Shown: positions 7,681 through 15,915 of the stretch, in pieces
Layout: the number at the start of each line of letters is the position of its first letter
Numbering within the stretch: the first letter of the stretch is position 1
Source of the DNA: Streptacidiphilus jiangxiensis
GTDB taxonomy: Bacteria; Actinomycetota; Actinomycetes; Streptomycetales; Streptomycetaceae
Reading direction: 5' to 3'
DNA: 64,000 nt
NCBI RefSeq assembly: GCF_900109465.1
Contig: NZ_FOAZ01000005.1
Location: 142,473-206,472 of the forward strand
Translations under genes and position numbers: made by a program
Notes under the pieces: generated by a model
Told to the model about the DNA's origin: nothing
What the model saw: only the letters and a program-made list of their open reading frames with translations
The model's database searches: none

Positions 7681-8133
7681 ATGCCGCTGGACCCCGCCTT
7701 CGTCGGGCGGTCGTACCCGCCCACCCCGGCCTACGAGGTCGGCCGCGAGAAGATCCGCGAGTTCGCCGAGGCGGTCGGGGACGCCAACCGCGCCTACGTG
7801 GACGCCGAGGCCGCCAAGGCGCTCGGCCACCCGGACGTGATCGCTCCGCCGACCTTCCCGTTCGTGATCACCTACCGCGCCGCCGCGCAGGTGGTCCAGG
7901 ACCCGGAGCTCGGCCTGGACTTCACCCGCGTGGTCCACGGTGACCAGCGCTTCGTCTACACGCGCCCGGTCCGGGCCGGTGACCGGCTGAGTGTGACCTG
8001 CGTCATCGACTCCATCAAGTCGCTGGCCGGCAACGACGTCCTCTCCGTCCGCGGCGAGGTGCACGACGAGAGCGGTGAGCACGTGGTGACCGCCCACATG
8101 ACGCTGGTCGCCCGCGCGGCCGAGGGGGAGTGA
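7681..8133 (+). CDS. FAS1-like/MaoC-type dehydratase, HadA-like subunit
   Basis: A 150-residue single hot-dog-fold protein (MaoC_dehydrat_N type). It begins MPLDPAFVGRSYPPTPAYEV and contains AVGDANRAYVD, APPTFPFVITYRA and GDQRFVYTRPVRAGDRL. It resembles the non-catalytic HadA/HadC partner in mycobacterial (3R)-hydroxyacyl-ACP dehydratases. The ATG at 7681 has AGGAG 9 bases upstream. The next gene encodes the hydratase-motif subunit, so the two likely form a heterodimer acting in fatty-acyl elongation or beta-oxidation-like chemistry. The substrate is not deducible. Confidence 0.85.
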   Translation: MPLDPAFVGRSYPPTPAYEVGREKIREFAEAVGDANRAYVDAEAAKALGHPDVIAPPTFPFVITYRAAAQVVQDPELGLDFTRVVHGDQRFVYTRPVRAGDRLSVTCVIDSIKSLAGNDVLSVRGEVHDESGEHVVTAHMTLVARAAEGE

Positions 8134-8141
8134 GGAGCGAG

Positions 8142-8570
8142 ATGAGCGCGAGCATCGACTACGACGAGGTCGAGGTCGGCACGGAGCTGCCGGCGCAGAC
8201 GTTCCCGGTGTCCCGGGCCACGCTGGTGCAGTACGCGGGGGCGTCGGGCGACTTCAACCCGATCCACTGGAACGAGACCTTCGCCAAGGCCGTCGGCCTG
8301 CCGGACGTGATCGCCCACGGCATGTTCACCATGGCCGAGGCGGTCCGCGTGGTCACCGACTGGGTCGTGGACCCGGGTGCGGTGGTCGAGTACGGCGTCC
8401 GCTTCACCAAGCCGGTGGTCGTGCCGAACGACGCGACCGGTGCTGTGATTGAGGTCACCGGCAAGGTGGCGGCCAAGCTGGACGACCGCCGGGTGCGGGT
8501 GGACCTCGTCGCGACCAGCGACGGGCAGAAGGTGCTGGGCATGTCCCGGGCCGTGGTCCAGCTGGTCTGA
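8142..8570 (+). CDS. MaoC-family dehydratase, HadB-like catalytic subunit
   Basis: A 142-residue hot-dog protein with the R-specific hydratase 2 motif ASGDFNPIHWNETFAKAVG (catalytic Asp and His) and IAHGMFTMAEAVR. The ATG at 8142 is preceded by GAGGAG and lies 8 bases after the HadA-like stop, so the pair is co-translated. Expected reaction: reversible dehydration of (3R)-hydroxyacyl-ACP or -CoA, with the active site completed at the interface with the upstream partner. Confidence 0.87.
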   Translation: MSASIDYDEVEVGTELPAQTFPVSRATLVQYAGASGDFNPIHWNETFAKAVGLPDVIAHGMFTMAEAVRVVTDWVVDPGAVVEYGVRFTKPVVVPNDATGAVIEVTGKVAAKLDDRRVRVDLVATSDGQKVLGMSRAVVQLV

Positions 8571-8590
8571 GATTCACCGCACATCTCCTC

Positions 8591-8619
8591 TTGCGTAGTT
8601 AGTAATCAACCACTAACTT
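8591..8619 (+). promoter_or_regulatory. tetR promoter overlapping its operator
   Basis: TTGCGT (8591-8596), a 17-base spacer and TAACTT (8614-8619) place the start site within a few bases of the ATG at 8627, so the mRNA may be nearly leaderless. The spacer and -10 are covered by the inverted repeat AGTTAGT-N8-ACTAACT (8597-8618), a likely autoregulatory TetR operator. Confidence 0.65.
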
Positions 8620-8626
8620 TGAGGGC

Positions 8627-9214
8627 ATGGCGAAGGCGAGCATGCGGATGAGCGCGGAGGAGCGACGCGAGAGCGTCATCCGCGCCGCCATGGTCGAGTT
8701 CGCCGACCACGGCTACAACGGCACCTCGACCGCGGCGATCGCTCGCCGGGTCGGGGTGTCGCAGCCGTACCTGTTCCGGCTCTTCGAGAACAAGCGGGCT
8801 CTTTTCGAGGCCGTCGTCCGCCGCTGCATGGAGGAGATCAAGCAGAGCTTCATCGAGGCGGCGGAGGGCAAGACCGGCGAAGAGGCCCGCGAGGCCATGG
8901 GTGACGCGTACTTCCGGCTGATCGAGGACCGGTCGCGGCTCCTCATGCAGCTCCAGATGTACGTCTCCACGGCGGCCGCCGAGGCCGCCGGGGACCGGGC
9001 GGTGGGCGAGGCGGTCCGTGCGCTGTGGACGGACATGTGGGACTCGGTGGCCGTCGCCTCCGGCTCGACGCCGGAGGAGATCACCGACTTCTTCGCCTAT
9101 GGAATGCTGATCAACAACCTGGTGGCCATGGGCTTTCCGCTGGAGCACCGCATGTGGCAGGGCTTCGGCTGGGACCAGGTCAAGAAGGGGATCTGCACCA
9201 CGAAGGGGACCTGA
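8627..9214 (+). CDS. TetR-family transcriptional regulator
   Basis: A 195-residue protein. The N-terminal TetR helix-turn-helix (residues about 10-57) reads RESVIRAAMVEFADHGYNGTSTAAIARRVGVSQPYLFRLFENKRALFEAVV. The rest is an all-helical ligand-binding domain. The operator in its own promoter and the matching element before the adjacent exporter gene suggest it represses both until a ligand binds. The ligand is probably a hydrophobic or cationic exporter substrate, which is inference. Confidence 0.92.
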   Translation: MAKASMRMSAEERRESVIRAAMVEFADHGYNGTSTAAIARRVGVSQPYLFRLFENKRALFEAVVRRCMEEIKQSFIEAAEGKTGEEAREAMGDAYFRLIEDRSRLLMQLQMYVSTAAAEAAGDRAVGEAVRALWTDMWDSVAVASGSTPEEITDFFAYGMLINNLVAMGFPLEHRMWQGFGWDQVKKGICTTKGT

Positions 9215-9219
9215 GAGCG

Positions 9220-9247
9220 CCGGCGCCTGCCGCCGGTGTGTTTTTTT
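9220..9247 (+). terminator. Intrinsic terminator after tetR
   Basis: Stem CCGGCG/CGCCGG with a 5-base loop, followed within 4 bases by seven T residues. A true T-tract is unusual in this genome. Confidence 0.75.
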
Positions 9248-9256
9248 GAACGTCAA

Positions 9257-9278
9257 AGTTATTGATCGATCACTACAA
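9257..9278 (+). promoter_or_regulatory. Second TetR operator, upstream of the MFS gene
   Basis: AGTTATT-N8-ACTACAA has the same 7-8-7 layout as the tetR operator at 8597-8618. Its centre, TGATCGATCA, is a perfect palindrome. It lies 19 bases before the exporter ATG. Confidence 0.6.
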
Positions 9279-9297
9279 TCTGCGCCTGGGGGACATC

Positions 9298-10761
9298 ATG
9301 CGCAAGATCAGCCCGGCCGTCTGGGCCTTCGTCGTCACCAGCACCGCCGGCTTCATGGCGGCACTCGACAACCTCGTCGTCACCACCGCCCTGCCCTCCA
9401 TCCGGGCCCACCTCGGCGGCGGCATCACCGACCTCGAATGGACCGTCAACGCCTACACGCTGACCTTCGCCGTGCTGCTGATGCTCGGCGCAGCGCTCGG
9501 CGACCGGTTCGGCCGCCGACGGGTCTTCACCGTCGGGTTGACGCTGTTCACCCTCTCCTCGTTGGCCGCCGCGCTCGCCCCGAACATCGGCGCGTTGGTC
9601 GGTGCGCGCGCCGCCCAGGGCGTCGGCGCGGCGCTGCTCACCCCGGTCAGCCTGACCCTGCTCACCGCCGCCGTCCCGGCCGCCCGGCGTGGGCTCGCCT
9701 TCGGCGCCTGGGGGGCGGTCAACGGCATGGCCGTCGCGATGGGCCCGCTCATCGGCGGCACCATCGTCGAGCACCTCTCCTGGCAGTGGATCTTCGCGCT
9801 CAACGTGCCGATCGGCCTCGCCCTGCTGCCGCTGGCCCGCCTGCGGCTGACCGAGTCCCACGGACCGAACAGCCGACTCGACGTGGTGGGCACCGCTCTG
9901 GCCAGCGCCGGACTCTTCGGCATCGTCTACGGACTGATCCGCGGCAACTCCGACGGGTGGACCAGCGCCCCCGTGCTCGCCGGACTCGCCGCCGGTGGCG
10001 CGCTGCTGGTCTCCTTCGTCGTCTGGGAGTCCCGGACCGCCACCCCGCTGCTGCCGCTGCGCCTCTTCCGCAACCGCACCTTCTCGGCCGTCAACGGCGC
10101 CTCGATACTGATGTCGCTCGGCATGTTCGGCTCGATCTTCCTGCTCAGCCAGTTCCTCCAGAACGTCCAGGGCTACAGCCCGATGACGGCAGGCGTGCGG
10201 ATGCTGCCGTGGACCGGCATGCCGATGATCGTCGCCCCGCTCGCCGGACTGCTCGTCGACCGCATCGGCGGCCGGGTCGTCGTCGCCCTGGGCCTGGCGC
10301 TGCAGGCCACCGGGCTGGCCTGGTTCGCGCTGATCGTCTCCCCGCACGTGAGCTACGCCGCACAGGTCCCGCCGCTGGTCATCTCCGGGACCGGCATGGC
10401 GCTCTTCTTCGCCCCGGTCGCGGCCGTGCTGATGGGCTCCGTCCGGCCGCAGGAGCAGGGCGTGGCCTCCGGCGCCAACAACGCGCTGCGCGAGGTCGGC
10501 GGCGCACTCGGAGTGGCCGTGCTGACGTCGGTCTTCACCGCCCACGGCAGCTACGCCAGCGGCCAGAGCTACGTGAACGGCCTGACCCCGGCACTGTGGG
10601 TGGGATCCGCGGCCATCGGGCTCGCCACCCTCGCGATGCTCACCGCGCCCCGCCGCTCCCGGGCCCGGGCCCTCGTGGCGGCCGGGACCGCGCAGCCGGT
10701 CGCGCAGGGAACGGTCGGGGACGGAGAGGTCGTGGACGGCGCAGCCACCCCGGTCGGCTGA
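9298..10761 (+). CDS. DHA2-type (14-TM) MFS multidrug exporter
   Basis: A 487-residue membrane protein of the EmrB/QacA type. It has motif D1 in the first helix (AALDNLVVTTALPSI), WTVNAYTLTFAVLLML, motif A GAALGDRFGRRRVF, and the motif C-like region GAVNGMAVAMGPLIGG. About 14 hydrophobic segments are visible. It should expel toxic compounds using the proton gradient. The ATG at 9298 follows GGGGGAC. Control by the adjacent TetR protein is inferred from the shared operator. Confidence 0.92.
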   Translation: MRKISPAVWAFVVTSTAGFMAALDNLVVTTALPSIRAHLGGGITDLEWTVNAYTLTFAVLLMLGAALGDRFGRRRVFTVGLTLFTLSSLAAALAPNIGALVGARAAQGVGAALLTPVSLTLLTAAVPAARRGLAFGAWGAVNGMAVAMGPLIGGTIVEHLSWQWIFALNVPIGLALLPLARLRLTESHGPNSRLDVVGTALASAGLFGIVYGLIRGNSDGWTSAPVLAGLAAGGALLVSFVVWESRTATPLLPLRLFRNRTFSAVNGASILMSLGMFGSIFLLSQFLQNVQGYSPMTAGVRMLPWTGMPMIVAPLAGLLVDRIGGRVVVALGLALQATGLAWFALIVSPHVSYAAQVPPLVISGTGMALFFAPVAAVLMGSVRPQEQGVASGANNALREVGGALGVAVLTSVFTAHGSYASGQSYVNGLTPALWVGSAAIGLATLAMLTAPRRSRARALVAAGTAQPVAQGTVGDGEVVDGAATPVG

Positions 10762-10796
10762 CGGACGCGTCCGCGCGGGCCCGTAGGCTGGACCCC

Positions 10797-11855
10797 GTGC
10801 AGGAACTCCATGACGCGCCCCTGGCCCCCCTGACCACGCTGCGGATCGGCGGCCCCGCCGCCCGGCTGGTGACGGCGACGACCGACGACGAGGTCGTCGC
10901 CGTCGTCCGTGCCGCCGACGCGGCGGGCGAGCCGCTGCTGGTCCTCGGCGGCGGCAGCAACCTGGTGATCGGCGACGCCGGTTTCCCCGGCACCGTGCTG
11001 CGTGTCGCGACACGGGGCTTCGAGTTGGACGGCACCCGGCTCACCGTCGCGGCCGGCGAGGTCTGGACGCAGGTCGTGGACCGCGCCGTCCTCGATCACG
11101 GGCTGGCCGGCATCGAGTTCCTGGCCGGCATCCCCGGCTCGGCCGGGGCCACGCCGGTGCAGAACGTCGGCGCCTACGGCCAGGAGGTCGCCGACACGAT
11201 CACCGAGGTCGTCGTCCACGACCGCCGGTCGGGGGAGACCCTGACCGTCCCGGCCGCCGACTGCGGATTCGCCTACCGGCACAGCCGGTTCAAGGCCGAG
11301 CCCGACCGCTACGTGGTGCTGCGGGTCGTCTTCGAGCTCCAGGACGCCGACGGGGCGTCCACCCCGGTCCGCTACGCCGAGGCGGCCCGCACACTGGGCG
11401 TCGCCCAGGGCGAGCGTGCGGAGCTGCGCGCGGCCCGCGAGGCGGTGCTGAAGCTGAGGGCCGGCAAGGGCATGGTGCTGGACCCGGAGGACCACGACAG
11501 CTGGTCGGCGGGGTCCTTCTTCACCAACCCGATCCTCACCGACGCCGAGCACGCCGCCTTCCTGCAGCGTGTCGCCGAGCGCCTCGGCGCCGACGTCGAG
11601 CCGCCCGCCTACCCGGCGGGGGAGGGCCTGGTGAAGACCTCGGCCGCCTGGCTGATCGACAAGGCCGGCTTCACCAAGGGCTACGGCAGCGGTCCGGCGC
11701 GCCTCTCCGGCAAGCACACCCTGGCTCTCACCAACCGTGGCGACGCCACCGCCGCCGACCTGCTGGCGCTCGCCCGCGAGGTCCGCGACGGCGTCGCGTC
11801 GGCCTTCGGCGTGACGCTGGTGAACGAGCCCGTCATGGTGGGCGTCGAGCTGTAG
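10797..11855 (+). CDS. murB: UDP-N-acetylenolpyruvoylglucosamine reductase
   Basis: A 352-residue FAD enzyme that reduces enolpyruvyl-UDP-GlcNAc to UDP-MurNAc with NADPH in peptidoglycan synthesis. Visible motifs are TTLRIGGPA, the FAD loop LGGGSNLVI, the substrate segment GIEFLAGIPGSAGATPVQNVGAYGQE, YRHSRFK, and AGSFFTNP with the catalytic Ser, ending in NEPVMVGVEL. The start is GTG at 10797. The length fits type I MurB. Confidence 0.96.
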   Translation: MQELHDAPLAPLTTLRIGGPAARLVTATTDDEVVAVVRAADAAGEPLLVLGGGSNLVIGDAGFPGTVLRVATRGFELDGTRLTVAAGEVWTQVVDRAVLDHGLAGIEFLAGIPGSAGATPVQNVGAYGQEVADTITEVVVHDRRSGETLTVPAADCGFAYRHSRFKAEPDRYVVLRVVFELQDADGASTPVRYAEAARTLGVAQGERAELRAAREAVLKLRAGKGMVLDPEDHDSWSAGSFFTNPILTDAEHAAFLQRVAERLGADVEPPAYPAGEGLVKTSAAWLIDKAGFTKGYGSGPARLSGKHTLALTNRGDATAADLLALAREVRDGVASAFGVTLVNEPVMVGVEL

Positions 11856-11870
11856 CGGCGGGCCCCCGCG

Positions 11871-11916
11871 CGGGGTCGGACCGTGGGTCGGACCCGGGGT
11901 CGGACCGTGGGTCGGG
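11871..11916 (+). repeat. 24-bp direct repeat after murB
   Basis: CGGGGTCGGACCGTGGGTCGG occurs at 11871 and again at 11895, a period of 24 bases, just after the murB stop and before the next gene. Internal GGTCGGACC elements are self-complementary in part. Confidence 0.7.
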
Positions 11917-11999
11917 CCAAGGTCGAGCCGGGGGTGGAGCCTGCACCACCCCCGTTTCGGGCTTCCGCGCTACCGCGCCGGGCGCCGCGCGTCGCGACG

Positions 12000-12731
12000 A
12001 TGAGTGGCATGACTCCTCGCGTGCGGCCCCGCGCCGCCTTCCTCGCCGCACCGCTGCTGCTCGCCGCCTACGGCGCGATCCGGCTCGGCAGCCACCACCG
12101 GGCCCCGAGCCTCGGCTGGACGCTCGGGCACGTCTGCTTCCTGCTCTCGCTCCTGGCCTTCGCGCCGGTGCTGATCGAGCTCTCCCGCCACGCCACCCGC
12201 CCGTGGCTGGGCCGACTGCTGCTGGCCCTGGCCCAGGTCGGGCTGGTCGGCATGGCGGGCCAGGCCGCCGTCGACCTGTGGGCCGGGGCGGTCGCCGCCG
12301 ACCGGCCCGGCATGGGCGCCGTCTACGACCGCGTCGACGCGGTGCCCGGCCTGCACGCCTGGTTCTACTCCGCGGGGCCGACCGACTTCGTGCTGGGGCT
12401 TGTCGCACTGGCGGCCTGCGCCGCCTACGGCGCCGGACCGCGGGCGCTCGCGCGCTGGGCGCCGCCCGTGCTGCTGCTGGGGATGCTGCTCGGCACCGCC
12501 GACCTGGACCTGCTGTCCGCCGGTGCGGCGCTGGTCGCCCTCGCCCTCGTCGCGCCGCCGGCCCGTGCCCGCCGCGCCCCCGCCGACTCCCGCGCCGACT
12601 CCTACGCGGGCTGCTCCAACCAGGCGTCCACGTCGGCCAGCAGCCGCGTGCGCACCGGCTCGGGCGCAAGCGAGCCCCGCACGGACTGGCGGGCCAGTTC
12701 CGCCAACTCCTCGTCCGTGAATCCGTGGTGA
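12000..12731 (+). CDS. Multi-pass membrane protein of unknown function
   Basis: A 243-residue protein with about five or six hydrophobic segments in the first 190 residues (for example AAFLAAPLLLAAYGAI, LGHVCFLLSLLAFAPVLIEL, LALAQVGLVGMAGQAAVDLW, LLLGMLLGTADLDLLSAGAA). The last ~45 residues are Ser/Arg-rich and lie opposite the 3' end of the deaminase gene, overlapping it by 130 bases. No family is recognised. Start at ATG 12000 or 12009. Confidence 0.65.
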   Translation: MSGMTPRVRPRAAFLAAPLLLAAYGAIRLGSHHRAPSLGWTLGHVCFLLSLLAFAPVLIELSRHATRPWLGRLLLALAQVGLVGMAGQAAVDLWAGAVAADRPGMGAVYDRVDAVPGLHAWFYSAGPTDFVLGLVALAACAAYGAGPRALARWAPPVLLLGMLLGTADLDLLSAGAALVALALVAPPARARRAPADSRADSYAGCSNQASTSASSRVRTGSGASEPRTDWRASSANSSSVNPW

Positions 12732-13666
12732 CGACGCGCCACCTCGTACTGCGCGGCCAGGCGCGAGCCGAACAGCAGCGGGTCGTCCGCGCCCAGCGCC
12801 AGCGGCACGCCCGCCTCGAAGAGGCGCCGCAGCGGGACGTCCTCGGGCCGCTCGTACACCCCGAGGGCCACGTTGGACGCCGGGCAGACCTCGCAGGTCA
12901 CCTGGGCGTCGGCCAGCCGCCGCATCAACTCCGGGCTCTCCGCGGCCCGCACGCCGTGACCGATCCGTCGCGCGCCGAGATCGTCCAGGCAGGACCTGAT
13001 GCTCTCCGGCCCCGCGAGCTCGCCCCCGTGCGGCGCGGCCAGCAGGCCGGCCTCGGTGGCGATCCGGAACGCGCGGTCGAAGTCCCGGGCCATCCCCCGG
13101 CGTTCGTCGTTCGAGAGACCGAACCCGATCACGCCCTGGTCCGCGTAGCGCACGGCGAGACGGGCGAGGGTCCGGGCGTCGAGCGGGTGCTTCATCCGGT
13201 TCGCGGCCACCAGCACGCGCATCCCCACGCCGGAGCGGCGTGAGGCGTCGTCCACGGCGTCCAGGATCAGTTCGAGCGCGGGGATCAGCCCGCCGAGACG
13301 GGGCGCGTAGGAGGTCGGGTCGACCTGGATCTCCAGCCAGCCCGAGCCGTCGGCCTTCTCGTCCTCGGCGGCCTCCAGGACGAGACGGCGGATGTCGTCC
13401 TCGTCCTGCAGGCAGTTGCGGGCGGCGTCGTACAGCCGCTGGAAGCGGAACCAGCCGCGCTCGTCGGTGGCGCGGAGCTTCGGGGGTTCGGCACTGATCA
13501 ACGCCTCGGGGAGGCGGACACCGTGCTTGTCGGCGAGCTCCAGCAGCGTCGCGGGACGCATGGAGCCGGTGAAGTGCAGGTGCAGGTGCGCCTTCGGCAG
13601 CAGCCGGACATCGCGGGGGGCGGAAGGCAGCGTCGATGGACGGGACGGGGCAAGGACCTGTTCCAT
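12602..13666 (-). CDS. Adenosine-deaminase family protein
   Basis: A 354-residue TIM-barrel deaminase. The metal and catalytic set of adenosine deaminase is present: HLH (residues 29-31), APHGGE (His and catalytic Glu), RIGHG (His) and LGADDPLLFG (two Asp). The residue after the first motif, Asp in LDG of adenosine deaminases that contacts the ribose 5'-OH, is Thr here (HFTGS). The substrate may therefore differ from adenosine. It converges on the membrane-protein gene. Confidence 0.88.
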   Translation of the reverse strand: MEQVLAPSRPSTLPSAPRDVRLLPKAHLHLHFTGSMRPATLLELADKHGVRLPEALISAEPPKLRATDERGWFRFQRLYDAARNCLQDEDDIRRLVLEAAEDEKADGSGWLEIQVDPTSYAPRLGGLIPALELILDAVDDASRRSGVGMRVLVAANRMKHPLDARTLARLAVRYADQGVIGFGLSNDERRGMARDFDRAFRIATEAGLLAAPHGGELAGPESIRSCLDDLGARRIGHGVRAAESPELMRRLADAQVTCEVCPASNVALGVYERPEDVPLRRLFEAGVPLALGADDPLLFGSRLAAQYEVARRHHGFTDEELAELARQSVRGSLAPEPVRTRLLADVDAWLEQPA

Positions 13667-13697
13667 TCACAGATCCTACCGGGAGGCGTGAGCCTCA

Positions 13698-13801
13698 AGG
13701 GGCGCGAGGAACTGCGCGACAAGCCACCCACGGCCTTGAGATCCCGAGCAGACAGGGCCATCCGCCTGGAGTGGGTTGCTCGCGCAGTTCCTCGCGCCCC
13801 T
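13698..13801. repeat. Streptomyces-type intergenic inverted repeat
   Basis: The left arm begins AGGGGCGCGAGGAACTGCGC (13698) and the right arm ends with its exact complement (13780-13801). Weaker complementarity continues inward. The core GGGGCGCGxGGAACTGCGCGA is a widespread Streptomyces intergenic element. It lies between two leftward genes and may act as terminator for the aminotransferase transcript. Confidence 0.78.
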
Positions 13802-13810
13802 GAAGAAGCC

Positions 13811-15055
13811 CTACCTCGCTTCGGCCAGCAGCTTCTGGATACGGCTGACGCCCTCGACCAGGTCGTCGTCGCCCAGCGCGTAGCTGAGCCGCAGGTAGCC
13901 GGGGGTGCCGAAGGCCTCGCCCGGGACGACCGCGACCTCGGCCTCGTCCAGGATCAGCGCGGCCAGCTCCGCCGAGGTGGTGGGGCGCTTGCCGCGGATC
14001 TCGCGGCCCAGCAGGCCCTTGACCGACGGGTAGGCGTAGAACGCGCCCTCCGGCTCGGGGCAGAGCACGCCGTCGATCTCGTTCAGCATCGCCACGATCG
14101 TGCGGCGGCGACGGTCGAAGGCGACCTTCATCTCGTCGACCGCGGACAGGTCACCCGCGACCGCGGCCAGCGCGGCCCGCTGGGCCACGTTGGAGACGTT
14201 GGAGGTGGCGTGCGACTGCAGGTTGGCGGCCGCCTTGACGACGTCCTGCGGGCCGATGACCCACCCGACGCGCCAGCCCGTCATCGCGTAGGTCTTGGCG
14301 ACGCCGTTGACGACGATGCACTTGTCCGCCAGCTCCGGGACCACGACCGGGAGGGAGACGAACTCCGCGTCGCCGTAGACGAGGTGCTCGTAGATCTCGT
14401 CCGTCAGCACCCACAGGCCGTGCTCGGCCGCCCAGCGGCCGACCGCCTCGACCTCGGCGCGGGTGTAGACCGCGCCCGTCGGATTGGAGGGGGAGACGAA
14501 GAGCAGCACCTTGGTGTTCTCGGTGCGCGCGGCCTCCAACTGCTCGACGGAGACCTTGTACCCGGTGGTCTCGTCGGCCACGACCTCGACCGCGACGCCG
14601 CCCGCGAGCTGGATCGACTCGGGGTAGGTGGTCCAGTACGGAGCCGGCACGATCACCTCGTCGCCCGGGTCCAGGATCGCGGCGAAGGCCTCGTAGATGG
14701 CCTGCTTGCCGCCGTTGGTGACGAGCACCTGTGAGGCGTCCACGGCCCAGCCGGAGTCGCGCAGCGTCTTCGCGGCGATGGCGGACTTCAGCTCCGGCAG
14801 GCCGCCGGCGGGGGTGTAGCGGTGGTTCTTCGGGTCGCGGCAGGCGGCCACGGCCTCCTCGACGATGTAGTCGGGCGTCGGGAAGTCGGGCTCGCCCGCA
14901 CCGAAGCCGATCACCGGGCGCCCGGCGGCCTTGAGGGCCTTCGCCTTGGCGTCGACGGCGAGCGTGGCGGACTCCGCGATGGCGCCGACGCGGGCCGAGA
15001 CCCGGCGGTCGGCGGGGCGGACAGATGCGTCAGGGGTGGGGGAGGCAGTGCTCAT
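13811..15055 (-). CDS. aspC: Aspartate aminotransferase (class I, PLP-dependent)
   Basis: A 414-residue fold-type I aminotransferase. Motifs: [69 protein letters not shown], and the PLP lysine in [15 protein letters not shown]. The C-terminal YLRLSYAL contains the substrate-carboxylate Arg. It interconverts aspartate/2-oxoglutarate and oxaloacetate/glutamate. It lies upstream of tRNA-Trp-secE, as in other Streptomyces. Confidence 0.93.
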   Translation of the reverse strand: MSTASPTPDASVRPADRRVSARVGAIAESATLAVDAKAKALKAAGRPVIGFGAGEPDFPTPDYIVEEAVAACRDPKNHRYTPAGGLPELKSAIAAKTLRDSGWAVDASQVLVTNGGKQAIYEAFAAILDPGDEVIVPAPYWTTYPESIQLAGGVAVEVVADETTGYKVSVEQLEAARTENTKVLLFVSPSNPTGAVYTRAEVEAVGRWAAEHGLWVLTDEIYEHLVYGDAEFVSLPVVVPELADKCIVVNGVAKTYAMTGWRVGWVIGPQDVVKAAANLQSHATSNVSNVAQRAALAAVAGDLSAVDEMKVAFDRRRRTIVAMLNEIDGVLCPEPEGAFYAYPSVKGLLGREIRGKRPTTSAELAALILDEAEVAVVPGEAFGTPGYLRLSYALGDDDLVEGVSRIQKLLAEAR

Positions 15056-15269
15056 GTCGGCATGCTCGCAGAAGGCTCCGGGCCGGGTCGTGGCGTTTCG
15101 GGATGCGACCCGAACGGGCCCGAGCTGCGGAACTCATTCGACGCGCGGGCCCTCCACCCCCTACACTCAACCCTCGTTGGAAGCCCTTCCGACGGCACGC
15201 CAAAGCGCAGTCAGCTGCACCGGCCGCGATGCTGTAGGTTGGGTCTGCGAGTCCGCACCACGGGCTCAA

Positions 15270-15342
15270 AGGGCTATAGCTCAATTGGTAGAGCACCGGT
15301 CTCCAAAACCGGCGGTTGGGGGTTCAAGTCCCTCTGGCCCTG
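15270..15342 (+). tRNA. tRNA-Trp (anticodon CCA)
   Basis: A 73-nt cloverleaf: acceptor AGGGCTA/TGGCCCT, discriminator G, anticodon loop CTCCAAA in stem CCGGT/ACCGG, T-loop GTTCAAGTC. It lies 110 bases upstream of secE, a classic linkage. Confidence 0.96.
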
Positions 15343-15452
15343 CTGTCCGCTCTGTCGAAATCCTTGGACAGGCGGTACGGTCAGCAGTGCACGCAGGGGC
15401 CTCGTGATATGCGAGCGCCCCTACAGGTACCCGGACATCAGGTGAGGGACAA

Positions 15453-15785
15453 GTGACGGAGACCGTGGGCTCCACCGCCACACCTGAGAGCGGCAATTCC
15501 GCCGACGGGGACGAGCTTTCCCGTCGTGACCGGAAGCGCGCCCGCAAGGCGGGCGACCCGGACGGCAAGGGCGGTCGCAAGCGCGACAAGGGCCCGAACA
15601 TCTTCGCCCGTACCGCGCTCTTCTACCGTCAGATCATCACGGAGCTGCGCAAGGTCGTCTGGCCGACGCGGACCGAGCTGACCTCCTACACGACGGTGGT
15701 CATCACCTTCGTCGTGGTGATCATGGCTCTGGTCTACGGTCTCGACACCGGCTTCGTGAAGCTGGCGTCCGTCGTCTTCGGCTGA
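15453..15785 (+). CDS. secE: Preprotein translocase subunit SecE
   Basis: A 110-residue protein from a GTG start. A charged cytoplasmic N-terminus ([11 protein letters not shown]) precedes the amphipathic SecE motif [13 protein letters not shown] and one transmembrane helix ([18 protein letters not shown]). SecE clamps SecY in the SecYEG channel. nusG follows in the same transcript. Confidence 0.96.
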   Translation: MTETVGSTATPESGNSADGDELSRRDRKRARKAGDPDGKGGRKRDKGPNIFARTALFYRQIITELRKVVWPTRTELTSYTTVVITFVVVIMALVYGLDTGFVKLASVVFG

Positions 15786-15915
15786 GTTCTCGCCCGAGGC
15801 GTCCGTTCCCTTCACCCTCGTTCGGCAGCTTCGTCCCGTGGTCCGGGCGCTCCGCTACCGTTGTATCGGTATCGTTGAATCCACCGATCGCAACAAGCAG
15901 GAAGAAGCAGCCAAC

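Noticed and set aside
9246-11855. An 869-codon open frame running through the MFS exporter gene into murB
   Set aside because: The first two thirds are Arg/Pro/His-rich out-of-frame translation of the MFS gene. Only the murB part has family motifs, and a GTG with the expected MurB N-terminus is at 10797.
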